42,655 nt of DNA from Pseudonocardiales bacterium. Lineage in GTDB: Bacteria > Actinomycetota > Actinomycetes > Mycobacteriales > Pseudonocardiaceae. This document shows positions 40,909-42,655 of the stretch, piece after piece. The stretch's first letter is position 1. The number at the start of each line of letters is the position of its first letter. The stretch spans positions 1-42,655 of the forward strand of contig JAFAXZ010000178.1 in the NCBI GenBank assembly GCA_019240665.1, in the 5' to 3' direction. The notes below the pieces were generated by a model. It was not told the origin of the DNA. It ran no database searches and was given only the letters and a program-made list of their open reading frames with translations. A program made the position numbers and the translations under genes.

Positions 40909-41868
40909 GTGGCAGGGTCGAAGAACCACCAGTGGCGTTGCCAGGGGTGCGGAATACCGCTGGCCCGCGACAATCGCGCGGGACTGTGCAGTCCGTGTGG
41001 CCGCCGCGAGGCCCTGGCGTCCGGTGCCCCGGCCAAGCCAGACGGCTTCTGGCAGTGCGCGGCATTGCAAGACGCGCTGGCAGCCCGGCACTTCGGCCAG
41101 GTGCTCTACGCCTATCGTCACGAGCACCGGCCGGTGCTCACTCAGGCGAGGATCGGCCGCTGGCTTGGCCTGACCCAGGGCCAGGTCAGCCGCCTAGAGC
41201 GCGCCGCACAGCCTACTCACGACCTGAACAAACTCGACCAGTGGGCACGTGTCCTGCACATACCGCAGCACTGCCTGTGGTTCCAACTGTCGCCACAATC
41301 CGACCGCGCAGACGCCCAGCCCCGGACTGCCGCTAGCCTCGGCTACCAGTCCGAGACAGGAGATGAAGACGTGCTACGGCGGCAACTGCTGCGAGCCGCG
41401 AAGGTCGGTGCGGCATCTGTCGGCGGCTCGACGTTCGGCTGGTTCAACGCGCAGTCTCCACCGCCGTCACACTCGCGAGCGGTGGGCATGACGGACGTGC
41501 AGATCGTCCGGGAGATGACGCAGACCTTCCGCCGGCTAGATCACCGATTCGGTGGGGGTCACGCTCGCTCAGCCGTCACCAACTATCTGGCCTCGGACGT
41601 GCTCCCGCTGTTGCGTGCGGACCGGTGCCGCAGCGACGTGCGCCGCGAGCTGTCCGCAGCGGTGGCCGAACTGGGCCAGTTGGCGGGGTGGATGGCCTAC
41701 GACGTGGGCGACACTAGTTCTGGCTGTCGGCATCTCTGGCAGGCGATGCGTCTTTGTCAAGACCTTGGTGACGACGCACTGGCAGGGGAAATGCTGGCCG
41801 GGATGAGTCACGTCGCCTCGCGCCGTTCCGCGCCGAGCCGGTGGTTCGGATGCTTGAGGACGACATGA
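40909..41868 (+). CDS. XRE-family helix-turn-helix regulator, probably C-terminally truncated
   Basis: CQGCGIPLARDNRAGLCSPCGRRE zinc ribbon-like start, HTH LTQARIGRWLGLTQGQVSRLERAAQPTHDLNKLDQWARVLHIP. Helical C-terminal region stops abruptly after AGEMLAGMSH. Confidence 0.75.
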   Translation: MAGSKNHQWRCQGCGIPLARDNRAGLCSPCGRREALASGAPAKPDGFWQCAALQDALAARHFGQVLYAYRHEHRPVLTQARIGRWLGLTQGQVSRLERAAQPTHDLNKLDQWARVLHIPQHCLWFQLSPQSDRADAQPRTAASLGYQSETGDEDVLRRQLLRAAKVGAASVGGSTFGWFNAQSPPPSHSRAVGMTDVQIVREMTQTFRRLDHRFGGGHARSAVTNYLASDVLPLLRADRCRSDVRRELSAAVAELGQLAGWMAYDVGDTSSGCRHLWQAMRLCQDLGDDALAGEMLAGMSHVASRRSAPSRWFGCLRTT

Positions 41869-41887
41869 GGGCCGCGGGCGTAGTGGT

Positions 41888-42457
41888 TCAGCCACTCTGA
41901 GGGGCGTGAAACGCGAGGACGTGCAGCAGCCCGATCTGGGTACCGGCACCGATGATCTCATCCGTGGCGATACGGTCGGGAACCGACTTTAACGTGATCC
42001 ACTCAATGCGGGCGGCCTCGTTGATGTCAGCCGGCTTGCCGGTGTCCTCGGCACCCTCGCCGAGAAAAATAAGATTCTCGAAGTCGGCGGTGCCGGCCAA
42101 CGGCTGAAACCGGATCAGCGACCTCATCTTGCGGGGCCGCCAGCCGGTCTCCTCCTCCACCTCACGAGCAGCCGTCACCGCAGGATCCTCGTCCGGGTCG
42201 ACATACCCGCCAGGGAGCTCCCAGGTCCAGCGGTCCGGGATGAACCGGTGCCGCCAGATCATCAGCACCCGCTCACCAGCATCGTCCAGCAGCACGGTCA
42301 TCGCGGCCTTGGGCATCCGCAACACGTACTGCTCGAAATGCACCCCGTCGGGCAACTCCACCTGCACGATGCTCAACCACAGCCGCCGGGTGTCATCCAC
42401 CAACCGCTCACCGTGGATGGTCCACCGGGTCAGCTCGGGGCGGCTGTCCTTACGCAT
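41888..42457 (-). CDS. NUDIX hydrolase
   Basis: NUDIX box GGYVDPDEDPAVTAAREVEEETGW; ADP-ribose pyrophosphatase-like layout. Confidence 0.92.
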   Translation of the reverse strand: MRKDSRPELTRWTIHGERLVDDTRRLWLSIVQVELPDGVHFEQYVLRMPKAAMTVLLDDAGERVLMIWRHRFIPDRWTWELPGGYVDPDEDPAVTAAREVEEETGWRPRKMRSLIRFQPLAGTADFENLIFLGEGAEDTGKPADINEAARIEWITLKSVPDRIATDEIIGAGTQIGLLHVLAFHAPQSG

Positions 42458-42655
42458 CCGGTCGGTACACCAGCAGTGGTACCAACTGCTCGTCGGCGGT
42501 CAGGGAACCGTGGTGGCCGATCAGGCGGCTCAGCTTGGGTGTGACATGGGATCGCACGATGGCGAAGTCCGTGCGTGCGGCGACGATGAGGTCACCGATG
42601 CGCTCGCGGATGTGGGGCTCGACCACCGGGCCGAACCACCCTGCTGCGATGGCCT
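42450..42655 (-). CDS. Alkaline phosphatase/nucleotide pyrophosphatase-family protein, C-terminal fragment (continues past window)
   Basis: Minus frame ends AIAAGWFGPVVEPHIRERIGDLIVAARTDFAIVRSHVTPKLSRLIGHHGSLTADEQLVPLLVYRPDA*; stop overlaps the NUDIX start. Confidence 0.65.
   Translation of the reverse strand, partial: AIAAGWFGPVVEPHIRERIGDLIVAARTDFAIVRSHVTPKLSRLIGHHGSLTADEQLVPLLVYRPDA

Overview
High-GC actinobacterial chromosome segment, probably Pseudonocardiaceae-like. Its backbone resembles the mycobacterial proteasome neighbourhood: Xaa-Pro peptidase, 5'-3' exonuclease, [inserted genes], HelY-like helicase, lipid kinase, [inserted operon], tatC, pafC, pafB, pafA, prcA, prcB, pup, dop, pyrD, arc/mpa, trmI, RecB-like nuclease, hisE, metH, PAC2-family gene. 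The left edge holds an IS110-type transposase tail and [NiFe]-hydrogenase maturation genes (hypF, hypA, hypB) beside an unusual protein made of two protoglobin-like domains. Two accessory loci stand out. (1) A lower-GC, TTA-codon-containing operon at 9360-13810 encodes a HAD phosphatase fused to two degenerate imidazoleglycerol-phosphate-dehydratase-like units, then a HisC-like aminotransferase and a HisD-like dehydrogenase with altered metal-site residues. It looks like a shadow version of the last steps of histidine biosynthesis. (2) A tightly coupled operon at 17538-20443 encodes a 65-aa peptide, an unknown protein, a DUF6895-like protein and a beta-lactamase-fold serine hydrolase, preceded by a 15-bp direct repeat with a 20-bp period next to a candidate promoter. 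The right edge has a frameshifted 5-formyl-THF cyclo-ligase-like remnant, small orphan ORFs, a probably truncated XRE regulator, a NUDIX hydrolase and the C-terminus of a phosphodiesterase-like protein. All family calls come from reading the translations; no database search was run.
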